64,000 bases of DNA from an uncultured Collinsella sp. (GTDB lineage: Bacteria; Actinomycetota; Coriobacteriia; Coriobacteriales; Coriobacteriaceae), in NCBI GenBank assembly GCA_902494345.1, contig CABUSV010000007.1, positions 44,559 to 108,558 on the forward strand, written 5' to 3'. A program made the position numbers and the translations under genes. Below the pieces are notes generated by a model, which was given only the letters and a program-made list of their open reading frames with translations, did not search any database and was not told where the DNA came from. Below, piece after piece: positions 8,617-17,420 of this stretch (positions are counted from its first letter, which is position 1; the number at the start of each line of letters is the position of its first letter).

Positions 8617-9411
8617 CTAGTCCAGGCGTTGGCCGTCGGCGCGTACGCGCTCGGTGCCGCGCCCGCTGATCTGGCGGATAACCTCGCCGGCAATCATCTG
8701 ACCCATGATGGGCGGCATAAAGCTGGCGGTACCCAACTCGGTACGCTCGTGGATGTTGGACGGGTCGCGGGGTTGGGTCTTAACCGATTCCTCGCAGCTA
8801 AACAGCACGTGCAGACTCTTGATTCCGCGCTTCTTACATTCTTTGCGCATGATGCGGCTCATGGGGTCACGTACCGTATCGAAAATATCGGCAAAGCGGA
8901 GGCACTCGGGATGGAGCTTGTTGGCCCCGCCCATGGAGCTAACCAAACGAATGCCGTGGTCCTGAGCATATTTGGCAATGGTGAGCTTGGCCGAGATGGT
9001 GTCGATGGCGTCGACGACGTAGTCGAGCTTGCCGTCCGTCTGCTCCAAAACGCTCGAAAAGAACTCGTCGATGTTGTCGCTCAGCAGGTATTCAGTGCGC
9101 TTGATGACGGTGGCGGCAGGATTGATGTCGTGGATCATGGCTTCCATAACATCGACCTTGCGCTTGCCGATGGTGCTGTGAAAGGCGATAGCCTGGCGAT
9201 TGATATTGCTGGGCGCGACGATGTCCTTGTCCAGAATGACGAAATGACCAATGCCGCCGCGGGCGAGTGCCTCGCAGCAGTTGGAGCCCACGCCTCCGCA
9301 GCCGAGCACCAACACCGTAGCATCGGCGAGCTTATCGAGTGCCTCGCGGCCCATGATGATCTCGAGCTTGGTGTCGCGTGTCTCGACGAGAGCGGCAGCG
9401 GTTTCGGTCAT
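8617..9411 (-). CDS. tcdA: tRNA threonylcarbamoyladenosine dehydratase
   Basis: 264 residues, E1/ThiF-like fold. The ATP-binding glycine loop VLVLGCGGVGSNCCEALARGG is near residue 30, followed by DKDIVAPSNINRQ and the catalytic DAIDTISAK. The C-terminal part has the MGGANKLHPECLRFADIFDT region typical of TcdA, which cyclises t6A to ct6A at position 37 of ANN-decoding tRNAs. The start at 9411 is chosen because GGAGG lies six bases before it, whereas it touches the ATG at 9417. Confidence 0.85.
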   Translation of the reverse strand: MTETAAALVETRDTKLEIIMGREALDKLADATVLVLGCGGVGSNCCEALARGGIGHFVILDKDIVAPSNINRQAIAFHSTIGKRKVDVMEAMIHDINPAATVIKRTEYLLSDNIDEFFSSVLEQTDGKLDYVVDAIDTISAKLTIAKYAQDHGIRLVSSMGGANKLHPECLRFADIFDTVRDPMSRIMRKECKKRGIKSLHVLFSCEESVKTQPRDPSNIHERTELGTASFMPPIMGQMIAGEVIRQISGRGTERVRADGQRLD

Positions 9412-9497
9412 AGACATCCTCCGATGGGGAAGCGAATCGTGTTTTAGCTATCGCCATTATAGGTGTTATCGCGATTCCATTTGAGCCCTTGGGCTTG

Positions 9498-9627
9498 TTG
9501 AAATGGGATCGGGGTTCGCATAAGATTGAAGCAGATGGCACCCGTTGCAGCGGGTTGGCTAACTCCAAAACACGTTTGTAGCGTGAGAAGTGGCCGTCTT
9601 CGCATTACGCGGAGGCGGCTATTTTTT
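9498..9627 (+). ncRNA. Candidate small RNA with own promoter and terminator
   Basis: Between divergent tcdA and the ArsR gene lies TTGAAA (9498-9503), 17 bases, then TAAGAT (9521-9526), a good promoter. About 65 bases further on is a hairpin (GTGGCCGTCTTCGC with GCGGAGGCGGCTAT, loop ATTAC) followed by seven T residues ending near 9627. No plus-strand gene lies upstream that would need this terminator. The roughly 95-nt transcript would hold two further small hairpins (CACCCG/CGGGTTG and CACG/CGTG). A prematurely terminated leader of the ArsR operon is the alternative. Confidence 0.5.
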
Positions 9628-9638
9628 TGAGTACAAGA

Positions 9639-9676
9639 TTAGATAGTTAGACAAACATCTAAATATCGAGTATAGT
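9639..9676 (+). promoter_or_regulatory. Promoter and dyad operator of the ArsR/SdpI operon
   Basis: TTAGAC (9647-9652) and TATAGT (9671-9676) are spaced 18 bases. The dyad TTAGAT (9639-9644) and ATCTAA (9657-9662) overlaps the -35 region, as expected for an autorepressing ArsR/SdpR protein. Confidence 0.6.
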
Positions 9677-9710
9677 GTGCGCGTCATGAGAGATGATGAG
9701 AGGAGGTCTT

Positions 9711-9989
9711 ATGCCGGGAGAGGGTTTTAAGGCGCTTGCCGATCCAACGCGACGGCGCATTTTGGAGTTGCTGCGCGAGGGCAATTGCACGGCGGGGGAG
9801 CTTGCCGAGCATTTCGATATCAGTAAGCCGTCGCTGAGCCATCACTTGGCGACGCTCAAAAACGCCGGGTTGGTGACCGACGAGCGCCATGGCCAAAACA
9901 TCGTATACAGCTTAAACACCACCGTCATGCAGGATTTGATTGGCTGGTTTATGGGTTTTACAAACACGGAAGGTGATAAGGATGAATAA
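9711..9989 (+). CDS. ArsR-family repressor, SdpR-like
   Basis: 92 residues, a single winged-helix ArsR domain (FKALADPTRRRILELLREG, then FDISKPSLSHHLATLKNAGLV and a VYSLN wing). Metal-binding cysteine pairs of the metalloregulatory ArsR proteins are absent (only one Cys, in GNCTAGE), which fits the SdpR branch that controls the immunity protein SdpI. ATG at 9711 follows GAGGAGGTCTT. Its 3' end overlaps the SdpI-like gene by eight bases, so both are co-translated. Confidence 0.85.
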   Translation: MPGEGFKALADPTRRRILELLREGNCTAGELAEHFDISKPSLSHHLATLKNAGLVTDERHGQNIVYSLNTTVMQDLIGWFMGFTNTEGDKDE

Positions 9990-10686
9990 CGAAAACAAGG
10001 GCATTCACCCCACGGGGGTATCGTCGCGCGTGTGGATTGCGCTGGTCGCTCTGTGCGTCGCCAATGTCGTAGCGCACCTCATGGTGATGCCGAGCTTGCC
10101 TGCGCAGATTCCCACGCACTGGGGCGCGAACGGCGCCGTCGACGGTTGGGGTCCTAGCTGGATGGCCTCCGCGCTCGGCGTGCTGCCTCTGGCGCTTCTC
10201 GCAATGTTCTGCGTGGTGCCGCGCATCGACCCCAAAGGTGAGGCATATCGAACCTCGGGCAAGTTCTACCAGGGCTTCGTAATCGCCTTCACCTTGTTCA
10301 TGTGCGCCATAAGCTGGCTGGGAGAGCTTACGGTCTGGGGCGTGGTGCCGGCGGTCGGTTCGGTTAACGTGCTGATTTCCGGTGTTGTCGGTTTGCTGTT
10401 CATCGGCGTAGGCAACTACTTGCCGCGTGTGAAGCAGAACTATACGCTCGGTATCAAGACACCCTGGGCGCTTGCCGATCCCGAGAACTGGCGCCGTACG
10501 CAGCGTTTTGGCGGCGCCTGCTTTATGGTGCTGGGTATTGGCCTGATTGTGATGGGCGTGGCAGGCAGCGTGCTTTCGAGTGAAGTCGTCGCCGCGGTGA
10601 TTGCGGTTCTGGCGTTTGGTTCGGTCGGAGCCATCTACGTCTACTCGTATCTGCTGTGGCGCAAATCGCAGCGAGCCGCTCGTTAA
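9982..10686 (+). CDS. SdpI-family (DUF1648) membrane protein
   Basis: 234 residues. An N-terminal membrane helix is followed by the DUF1648 signature (MPSLPAQIPTHWGANGAVDGWG), two to three more helices, then the SdpI motif LPRVKQNYTLGIKTPWALADPENWRRTQRFGG and two C-terminal helices. In Bacillus, SdpI gives immunity to the SdpC toxin and controls SdpR by binding it at the membrane. Pairing with an SdpR-like ArsR protein suggests the same circuit here, though no SdpC-like toxin gene is in the window. Confidence 0.85.
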   Translation: MNNENKGIHPTGVSSRVWIALVALCVANVVAHLMVMPSLPAQIPTHWGANGAVDGWGPSWMASALGVLPLALLAMFCVVPRIDPKGEAYRTSGKFYQGFVIAFTLFMCAISWLGELTVWGVVPAVGSVNVLISGVVGLLFIGVGNYLPRVKQNYTLGIKTPWALADPENWRRTQRFGGACFMVLGIGLIVMGVAGSVLSSEVVAAVIAVLAFGSVGAIYVYSYLLWRKSQRAAR

Positions 10687-10749
10687 GGTTGCGGAAAACT
10701 AGCGTACGCAGTTCATAGTATGTTCCGGGGGACTTTTCCCAGGTAGTAT

Positions 10750-10779
10750 TAGGGGGTATGGGCAACCATGCCCCTTTTT
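10750..10779 (+). terminator. Hairpin and T-run between sdpI-like gene and ettA
   Basis: AGGGGGTATGG (10751-10761) pairs with CCATGCCCCT (10766-10775) around a short GCAA loop, followed by TTTTT. It is 64 bases after the SdpI stop and about 95 before the EttA start, so it either ends the first operon or acts as a leader attenuator of ettA, a regulation known for some other ABC-F genes. Confidence 0.65.
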
Positions 10780-10870
10780 CGTTACGTTTCAGAGCTGGTT
10801 CCCTCATTTCGTTTCCACTAAAGCGAATCAAGAATAGGGAAACAGCAGGTAGAAAGGATAAAACAGGCAA

Positions 10871-12550
10871 ATGGCAGAGTTTATCTACCAGATGTATCAG
10901 GCTCGCAAGGCCCATGGCGACAAGGTAATCCTTGACGACGTGACTCTGAGTTTCTACCCTGGCGCCAAGATCGGCGTTGTGGGTCCCAACGGCATGGGTA
11001 AGTCGACCCTGCTCAAGATCATGGCCGGCATCGAGGAAGTTTCCAACGGCGATGCCAGGCTTACCCCCGGCTACACCGTGGGTATCCTGCAGCAGGAGCC
11101 GCCGCTCGACGACGACAAGACCGTCATCGAGAACGTGCGCATGGCATTTGGCGACATGATCGCCAAGGTCGATCGCTTCAACAAGATCGGCGAGGAGATG
11201 TGCGACCCGGATTGCGACATGGCCGCCCTCATGGCTGAGATGGGAAAGCTCCAGGACGAGATCGACGCCGCCGACGGCTGGGATATCGATTCCAAGCTCG
11301 GCCAGGCCATGGACGCCCTGCAGCTGCCCGATTCCGACATGCCGGTCAACGTGCTTTCCGGCGGCGAGCGCCGCCGCGTGGCCCTGTGCAAGCTGCTGCT
11401 CGAGGCTCCCGACCTGCTGCTGCTCGACGAGCCCACGAACCACCTGGACGCCGAGTCGATCCTGTGGCTCGAGCACTTCCTGCACAACTACCAGGGCGCG
11501 GTGCTTGCCGTCACGCACGATCGCTACTTCCTGGATAACGTTGCCGAGTGGATCTGCGAGGTCGACCGCGGTCACCTTTATCCCTACAAGGGCAACTACT
11601 CCACGTATCTGGAGACCAAGGCCGCGCGTATCGAGGCACAGGGTAACCGCGATGCCAAGCTCGCCAAGCGCATGGAGGCCGAGCTCGAGTGGGTACGCAG
11701 CTCGCCCAAGGCTCGCCAGGCCAAGAACAAGGCCCGTCTGGCTCGCTACGAGGAGATGGAGGCCGAGGCCCGCGCAAGCCAGAAGCTCGACTGGACCGAC
11801 ATCCGCATTCCCGTTGGACCGCGTCTGGGCAACAAGGTGCTCGAGGCCCATCACCTGCACAAGGAGTTCGATGGCCGTGTGCTCATCGACGACCTTTCTT
11901 TCACCCTGCCGCGTAACGGCATCGTGGGCGTCATCGGCCCCAACGGTGTGGGCAAGACTACGCTCTTCAAGACCATCGTGGGCCTGGAGCCGCTGACTTC
12001 GGGCGAGCTCGAGGTGGGCGAGACCGTCAAGATCTCCTATGTCGATCAGAACCGTTCTGGCATCGACCCCGACAAGAACCTGTGGGAGGTCGTCTCGGAT
12101 GGCCTGGACCACATGATGGTCGGCGAGACCGAGGTCCCCAGCCGCGCGTACGTGGCGAGCTTTGGCTTTAAGGGCCAGGACCAGCAGAAGCGCGCTGGCG
12201 TACTCTCCGGTGGCGAGCGCAACCGTCTGAACCTGGCGCTCACGCTCAAGCAGGGCGGCAACCTGCTGCTCCTCGACGAGCCCACGAACGACCTCGACGT
12301 CGAGACACTGTCCTCGCTCGAGGCGGCGCTGCTCGAGTTCCCGGGCTGCTCGGTGGTCATTAGCCACGATCGTATGTTCCTGGACCGCGTCGCCACGCAC
12401 ATTCTGGCGTGGGAGGGCACCGACGAGAATCCGGGCAACTGGTATTGGTTCGAGGGCAACTTTGAGGCCTATCAGGCCAACCGTATCGAGCGCCTGGGTG
12501 AGGACGCAGCCCAGCCGCATCGTATTCACCGTAAGCTGACGCGCGACTAG
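10871..12550 (+). CDS. ettA: ABC-F translational throttle protein EttA
   Basis: 559 residues, close to the 555 of E. coli EttA. It has two ABC domains without membrane segments: Walker A GPNGMGKST near 37, LSGGERRRVALCKLL near 160, LLLDEPTNHLDAES, then the arm/linker rich in Lys and Arg (AKLAKRMEAELEWVRSSPKARQAKNKARL near 250-280), and the second domain with GPNGVGKTT and LSGGERNRLNLA. EttA binds the ribosomal E site and gates entry into elongation according to the ATP/ADP ratio. Start ATG 10871 has AGAAAGGATAAAACAGGCAA before it, a rather distant ribosome site. Confidence 0.92.
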   Translation: MAEFIYQMYQARKAHGDKVILDDVTLSFYPGAKIGVVGPNGMGKSTLLKIMAGIEEVSNGDARLTPGYTVGILQQEPPLDDDKTVIENVRMAFGDMIAKVDRFNKIGEEMCDPDCDMAALMAEMGKLQDEIDAADGWDIDSKLGQAMDALQLPDSDMPVNVLSGGERRRVALCKLLLEAPDLLLLDEPTNHLDAESILWLEHFLHNYQGAVLAVTHDRYFLDNVAEWICEVDRGHLYPYKGNYSTYLETKAARIEAQGNRDAKLAKRMEAELEWVRSSPKARQAKNKARLARYEEMEAEARASQKLDWTDIRIPVGPRLGNKVLEAHHLHKEFDGRVLIDDLSFTLPRNGIVGVIGPNGVGKTTLFKTIVGLEPLTSGELEVGETVKISYVDQNRSGIDPDKNLWEVVSDGLDHMMVGETEVPSRAYVASFGFKGQDQQKRAGVLSGGERNRLNLALTLKQGGNLLLLDEPTNDLDVETLSSLEAALLEFPGCSVVISHDRMFLDRVATHILAWEGTDENPGNWYWFEGNFEAYQANRIERLGEDAAQPHRIHRKLTRD

Positions 12551-12553
12551 ATC

Positions 12554-12700
12554 GTTACGCGGTTTTCCAAACCGCGTAACTGCTCGACGCTGCGCGGGTC
12601 GCAAGCACCCCATCTTGCCGTTCAAGCCGTCGCTCGCGTACCGAAGTACGCGTCGCTCCTCTTTCACGGCAACCTGGCGCACTTGCGGTCCGCTCGCTGT
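12554..12700 (+). repeat. Dispersed 3'-end repeat, copy 1
   Basis: Begins four bases after the ettA stop with the palindrome at 12554-12580 (GTTACGCGGTTT...AAACCGCGTAAC), then GCTCGACGCTGC, and a second hairpin GCGTAC-CGAA-GTACGC at 12636-12651 flanked by TTGCCGT (12615) and ACGGCAA (12666). The block is clearly related to 22285-22441, which has the same order and the same orientation relative to the upstream gene. Confidence 0.7.
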
Positions 12701-12724
12701 TGGTTACGCAACATCAACAAATAA

Positions 12725-12760
12725 AAACGGCTCAAATCCTGATTTGGATTTGAGCCGTTT
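12725..12760. terminator. Bidirectional terminator between ettA and the convergent gene
   Basis: AAACGGCTCAAATCC (12725-12739) pairs perfectly with 12746-12760 around a six-base loop, with A-rich and T-rich flanks. It serves the minus-strand gene ending at 12765 and possibly ettA. Confidence 0.75.
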
Positions 12761-12764
12761 GTCG

Positions 12765-14066
12765 TTACTGCTCGGGTTCTTCGACTTTATCGATGGCCCA
12801 GGTGGATCCGAGGCCACCGGTGGTGTTGCGGCGGATGCGCACGGTAACCTCGCGGCGCTCGCCGGCCTGCGTGTAGCGCAGGGGGAAGCTTGCGCGGTTT
12901 CGCGCGGCCTCGATGGTACCGCGCTCGCGGGCGATCCAGTAGTACTCGCCGACGATGCCGAGGGTATCGGCGCCGTAGGGGAGATAGGTCGACAACTGGT
13001 GCAGAAGCGGGCCGGGGCAGAAGACCTCGGTTGCGAAATCGACGGGGAAGTCCTCGGGGATGGCGGGCGCTGCAGGTGCGGGGGTTGGGGCCGCTGCGGG
13101 TGCCGGAGCCGGTGCCGGTGCGGGAATTTGGTCGCAAGCAGAGGTGGGCACGGATTCGATGACGGGTGCGGGCTCCGGCGTCGCTTCCGGCTTGATTGTG
13201 GAATCTGCGGGCTTCACGGTGACGGGCGCGTCTGCAGCTGCAGTTTCAATCTCAACCTGCGTTGCGTTCTCGTTCTCGATGCTCGGCTTTGTCTCGACCG
13301 GCGTGGAAGCCATGGTGGTGATGCCGGCGTTGGCGTTTTCGGGGTCATAGACGACCGTGAGCGAGATGGCGGGCTGCGGCGTCTCGGGCTCCGGCGCCGA
13401 CTCGGTAACGCCTTGATCGGCGGGCTCGTCGGACTGATCGTCCTCGGCCTCGTTGTCAAAGACATCGCTGTTTTGGAACGCAGGCGTCTCGGGTTGGTCA
13501 GCGGCTTCTTCGGTTGTCGGCTTGGGAGCCTCGTTGAGCTCCGCAGTGGCGTCCTGCTCGGATATGACTTCGGAATCGGTCGTGGCGGCGATTTCGGTTC
13601 CTGCTGTTACCTCAATAGCGACTTCGATCTCTGTCTCGGGCTCGGGTTCCGGCGCGGCTTCAACCATGGTTTCTGGCTTGGGACGCTTAACGTGCTTGGG
13701 GCGCACGGCCTTGAGGTCCTTCTCACCGCGTTTCTTCTTTTTGTAGGACTGCTTGGCGCCTTTGGCAGCCTTGGGCTTGTCCTCGCCCTTGGCAAGGGCG
13801 GCATCCCAGGCATCGTTGGCGATGACGGTGGCATACAGGCGGCCGCCCTTAAAGACGGTCAGCTTAATGCAGTCGTTGAGCTCCTCGAGCAGCTCGCGCG
13901 TGGACTCGAAGCCCAGGTCATAAGCGGTCATGTCGCCGGCGGCGAGCGCCTCCTCGACCTGTGTCATAAACGTTTGCTTGCCGCACCCAATCGCGTCGCG
14001 CAGCAGGCGATACAGATAGATGTGGTTGCCCAGCGAAAGCGTGGGCCTAACTATTGTCTTGCTCAT
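12765..14066 (-). CDS. Uncharacterised protein with Pro/Glu/Ala-rich linker
   Basis: 433 residues, not recognised. Residues 1-95 look folded (MSKTIVRPTLSLGNHIYLYRLLRD..., a helical region followed by KGGRLYATVIANDAWDAA). A basic stretch (SYKKKKRGEKDLKAVRPKHVKRPKP) follows, then about 200 residues of acidic, Pro/Ala-rich low complexity. A C-terminal domain of about 90 residues (FATEVFCPGPLLHQLSTYLPYG...GEYYWIARERG...VRIRRN) closes it. There is no signal peptide or membrane helix, so it is probably cytosolic and binds something at each end of a flexible tether. ATG at 14066 follows AAGAGGAGATTTGCC; the longer frame has no site. Confidence 0.7.
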   Translation of the reverse strand: MSKTIVRPTLSLGNHIYLYRLLRDAIGCGKQTFMTQVEEALAAGDMTAYDLGFESTRELLEELNDCIKLTVFKGGRLYATVIANDAWDAALAKGEDKPKAAKGAKQSYKKKKRGEKDLKAVRPKHVKRPKPETMVEAAPEPEPETEIEVAIEVTAGTEIAATTDSEVISEQDATAELNEAPKPTTEEAADQPETPAFQNSDVFDNEAEDDQSDEPADQGVTESAPEPETPQPAISLTVVYDPENANAGITTMASTPVETKPSIENENATQVEIETAAADAPVTVKPADSTIKPEATPEPAPVIESVPTSACDQIPAPAPAPAPAAAPTPAPAAPAIPEDFPVDFATEVFCPGPLLHQLSTYLPYGADTLGIVGEYYWIARERGTIEAARNRASFPLRYTQAGERREVTVRIRRNTTGGLGSTWAIDKVEEPEQ

Positions 14067-14138
14067 GGCAAATCTCCTCTTTACACATGTAAAGCATCTT
14101 ACCATCGCATAGCGTTCGCCATGGCGGCGCCCAAGGCA

Positions 14139-14172
14139 AACGGGCGCGAACCGCTTTCGATTCGCGCCCGTT
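14139..14172 (-). terminator. GC hairpin after the 14207-15169 gene
   Basis: AACGGGCGCGAA (14139-14150) pairs with TTCGCGCCCGTT (14161-14172). On the minus strand it follows the stop of the membrane protein gene and is followed by TTTGCC. Confidence 0.6.
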
Positions 14173-14206
14173 GTACAGGTCGGTTATCTATGAGAGGCAA
14201 ATGTGC

Positions 14207-15169
14207 TTAGTTGCCCGATGCCGTGCCTTGGCTCGAGTTGTCAGATGCCGTGCCGGACGCGGTTCCGCTCGAGCTGTTCGAGCTGTTGGTGTTGCTGCTG
14301 TCTGCTGTGCCCGTTCCCGAAGCGGTGTCGCTCGTCTGGCCGCCCGTGCTCGGCTGCGAACCGTCAGTCGTTTGGCTTGAGTCGGTCGTGCCGGACGGCG
14401 CGCCACTGTTGGCCGTAGAGGAATCGGTGCCCTGCGATTGGCTTTGGGTGTTCGAGGACGAATCGGTAGAGGTGGAACTGTCTTGCGTATCGTCCGTCTG
14501 CGCCTGCTGATCTTGCGACTGGGTGTTGCCATTTGCATCGCTCTCGGTCGTGCGCGACGAAAGGATTGGCTCGGGGCGCTCGCCCAGACCCTCACCGGCG
14601 GTGGTTATAAGGATGGCGCCGGTGCAGGCGATGACCGCGACGATGGCGATGGCGATCGAGAAGACGATGACCTTCTTTTGCGTCTGGCTGCGCTCTGCCG
14701 CGGCCTTGGCGCGCAGGCTGTTAGGGGCGACGCGCGCCGTGGTCGCGCGTCCCGCAACCCGGCGCATTTCCTGCGTGGTCGCGGCGCCACCTAGGTGCTC
14801 CTCGACATCGGGCTTAACGGGCTCGTAGGCGCCGGCAGGGTAGTCGACAGCGGCATGCGTGCCCTTGATTGCTTCGGCGCTGGCAGAGATAAAGTGGCGG
14901 TAGACCTGCGAGGACACAACGGTGATGACCGAGCTCACGGCGGCGCCAATTACTGAACCAGCGATACCAATCTTGGAGGCAAGCGCGACGCTCGTGGCGG
15001 CAGCTGCGGCGCCGGCGATGATCTGGGGAATGGAAATGTCATCGAACAGGCCCTTTTTGGGCGCGATGGCCATGGTCTGTCCGATGGAATGGTTTTCGTG
15101 AACGCCGTTGTTGAGCGCGGCCGGTGTCATGACGCGCGTGCGCGGCGCGTCGGTGTACTTGGTTGTCAT
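14207..15169 (-). CDS. Uncharacterised membrane protein with Ser/Thr/Gln-rich tail
   Basis: 320 residues, not recognised. After a polar start, residues about 50-90 hold Gly/Ala-rich hydrophobic segments (IPQIIAGAAAAATSVALASKIGIAGSVIGAAVSSVITVV). A basic cytosolic stretch follows, a strong membrane helix (KKVIVFSIAIAIVAVIACTGAILIT) lies near 195-220, and about 100 residues of Ser/Thr/Asn/Gln/Asp low complexity finish it, probably outside the cell. The layout resembles a wall-spanning or surface stalk protein. ATG 15169 follows CCGGGAGGACCCCGT. Confidence 0.7.
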   Translation of the reverse strand: MTTKYTDAPRTRVMTPAALNNGVHENHSIGQTMAIAPKKGLFDDISIPQIIAGAAAAATSVALASKIGIAGSVIGAAVSSVITVVSSQVYRHFISASAEAIKGTHAAVDYPAGAYEPVKPDVEEHLGGAATTQEMRRVAGRATTARVAPNSLRAKAAAERSQTQKKVIVFSIAIAIVAVIACTGAILITTAGEGLGERPEPILSSRTTESDANGNTQSQDQQAQTDDTQDSSTSTDSSSNTQSQSQGTDSSTANSGAPSGTTDSSQTTDGSQPSTGGQTSDTASGTGTADSSNTNSSNSSSGTASGTASDNSSQGTASGN

Positions 15170-15372
15170 ACGGGGTCCTCCCGGTGTAAATCTGCTTCGT
15201 TTCGTGTAGCCATCAGGGTACCCACCAGATGTGAATCGTACGTGACATTTAACAGATACCATCAACTCATCAATAGCTCACCAAGTTGGTGGGATGCGGT
15301 TGCACCCGGCGGTTGAACTACAATAGAGCTTGCTAATTGTTGTGAATGGCGTCTACGCACGGGGGCATTCTT

Positions 15373-17352
15373 ATGAATCTTCACCTTTCTCAGTCTGACG
15401 GCTTTTTACGTGTGGCAGCGGCCTCACCGCAGATTCGCGTTGCCGATGTCGAGGGCAATGCCGAGGTTGCGCTGGCGGCTGTTCGCGAGGCTACCGAGCG
15501 CGGCGTTCGCGCGCTGGTGTTGCCCGAGCTTAATCTGACTGGCTATACCGCGGCTGATCTGTTCCATAACCGCACACTGCTGCATGCCTGCGAGGCGGCA
15601 CTTGTGTACATTCTCGATGAAACCCGCGATCTGCCGATTGTCTTTACCATCGGTCTTCCCGTTGCAGTTGCCGAGAATATCTACAACTGCGCTGCCGTGT
15701 GCTGCGCGGGCGAGCTTTTGGGTCTTACGGCCAAGAAGTATCTGCCCAACTATGGCGAGTTCTATGAGCGTCGCTGGTTTGCTCCATCGCCTGCGGATCC
15801 CGTGTGGGTCGAGTTTGCCGGTCAGGGTCCGGTTCCGCTGGGTTCGGGGCTTGTCTACCGCTGCTGTGATGAAGGTGCCGAGGATATGGTGCTGGGCGTT
15901 GAGGTCTGCGAGGACCTGTGGGTGCCGGCGCCCCCTTCGACCGAGATGGCGCTTGCCGGTGCGACGGTGATCCTCAATCCGTCGGCTTCGGACGAGATTA
16001 TCGGTAAGGCGGATTACCGCCGCAGCCTAATCTCCAACCAGAGCGCGCGCCTGTACTGCGCCTATGCCTACGCGGACGCGAGCGAGGGCGAGTCCACGAC
16101 CGACATGGTCTTTGCGGGCGAGAACCTCGTCTACGAAAACGGCTCCAAGCTCGCCGCGACCAAACTGCTTACCTGCGATATGGCCATCGCCGACGTTGAC
16201 CTTGACCGCCTGGTTGCCGAGCGCCGTCGCTCGACGACGTGGACGCGCACCGACGATGCGCCGGAGGCCACGGCCGTTGAGTTTTCGTTTGAGGGCACGC
16301 TCTCCGAGGCTCCCGCCCTGCGCAACGCCTGCGACATCGACCGTGTCTTCCCCCGCGCGCCCTTTGTGCCGGCTGACCATGGCGACCTGGCCGAGCGTTG
16401 CGAGACCATTCTCGACCTGCAGACCGCCGGCCTCAAGACCCGCCTTGCCCATACGGGTACCAAGGCCGCAGTCATCGGTCTATCGGGCGGCCTTGATTCT
16501 ACACTTGCGCTGCTTGTGACAGTTCGCGCCTTCGATGCACTGGGGCTGCCGCGCACCGGTATCACGGCCGTGTCCATGCCCGGCTTTGGCACGACGCATC
16601 GCACCAAGTCGAATGCCGAGTCGCTCGCTCGCGACCTTGGCGTGAGCTTCCGCGAGGTTTCGATCCGCGCGGCCGTGGAGCAGCACTTCAAGGACATTGA
16701 GCACGATCCGGCCGTCCAAGACGTGACCTACGAGAACAGCCAGGCGCGCGAGCGTACGCAGATTCTGATGGATCTGGCCAACCAGGCTGGCGGTTTTGTC
16801 ATCGGCACGGGCGACCTGTCGGAGCTGGCGCTCGGCTGGGCTACCTATAACGGCGACCACATGAGCATGTACGCCGTCAACGCGAGCGTGCCCAAGACGC
16901 TTGTGCGTCACTTGGTGCGCTATGCGGCCGATGTCTTTGGTGGGCGCATTGCCGAGGTCCTGCTCGATATCCTCGATACGCCAGTGTCCCCCGAGCTTCT
17001 GCCGCCCACGGGCGATGGCGAGATTGCGCAGAAGACCGAGGATTTGGTGGGGCCGTACGAGCTGCACGATTACTTCCTCTATTACCTGCTGCGTTTTGGC
17101 TTTGAGCCGGGCAAGATCTACCGCATGGCGCTCAAGAGCTTTGAGGGCGTCTACGACGCCAAGACCGTTCACACGTGGTTGCGTACGTTCTACCGTCGCT
17201 TCTTTGCCCAGCAGTTTAAGCGCAGCTGTCTGCCCGATGGTCCCAAGGTGGGCTCGGTGACACTCAGCCCGCGCGGTGATTGGCGTATGCCGAGTGACGC
17301 CAGCTCGCATCTGTGGCTTGCGCAGATCGACGCGCTCGATGCAGTTGACTAA
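15373..17352 (+). CDS. nadE: Glutamine-dependent NAD+ synthase
   Basis: 659 residues. The N-terminal nitrilase-type glutaminase has the Glu (LPELNLTGY), Lys (KKYLPNYGEFYE) and Cys (EVCEDLW) triad; the C-terminal synthetase starts at the P-loop GLSGGLDST near residue 370 and has the ammonia-channel regions of the two-domain bacterial enzyme. It amidates nicotinic acid adenine dinucleotide in the last step of NAD synthesis. ATG at 15373 follows GGGGGCATTCTT; the upstream ATG at 15346 lacks a site. Confidence 0.93.
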   Translation: MNLHLSQSDGFLRVAAASPQIRVADVEGNAEVALAAVREATERGVRALVLPELNLTGYTAADLFHNRTLLHACEAALVYILDETRDLPIVFTIGLPVAVAENIYNCAAVCCAGELLGLTAKKYLPNYGEFYERRWFAPSPADPVWVEFAGQGPVPLGSGLVYRCCDEGAEDMVLGVEVCEDLWVPAPPSTEMALAGATVILNPSASDEIIGKADYRRSLISNQSARLYCAYAYADASEGESTTDMVFAGENLVYENGSKLAATKLLTCDMAIADVDLDRLVAERRRSTTWTRTDDAPEATAVEFSFEGTLSEAPALRNACDIDRVFPRAPFVPADHGDLAERCETILDLQTAGLKTRLAHTGTKAAVIGLSGGLDSTLALLVTVRAFDALGLPRTGITAVSMPGFGTTHRTKSNAESLARDLGVSFREVSIRAAVEQHFKDIEHDPAVQDVTYENSQARERTQILMDLANQAGGFVIGTGDLSELALGWATYNGDHMSMYAVNASVPKTLVRHLVRYAADVFGGRIAEVLLDILDTPVSPELLPPTGDGEIAQKTEDLVGPYELHDYFLYYLLRFGFEPGKIYRMALKSFEGVYDAKTVHTWLRTFYRRFFAQQFKRSCLPDGPKVGSVTLSPRGDWRMPSDASSHLWLAQIDALDAVD

Positions 17353-17420
17353 GGTTGGCTAAATTGAACCAATACGGGGGTTGCAAGCGTTACACTTTTG
17401 CAATCTGATGGCCCGTATCG

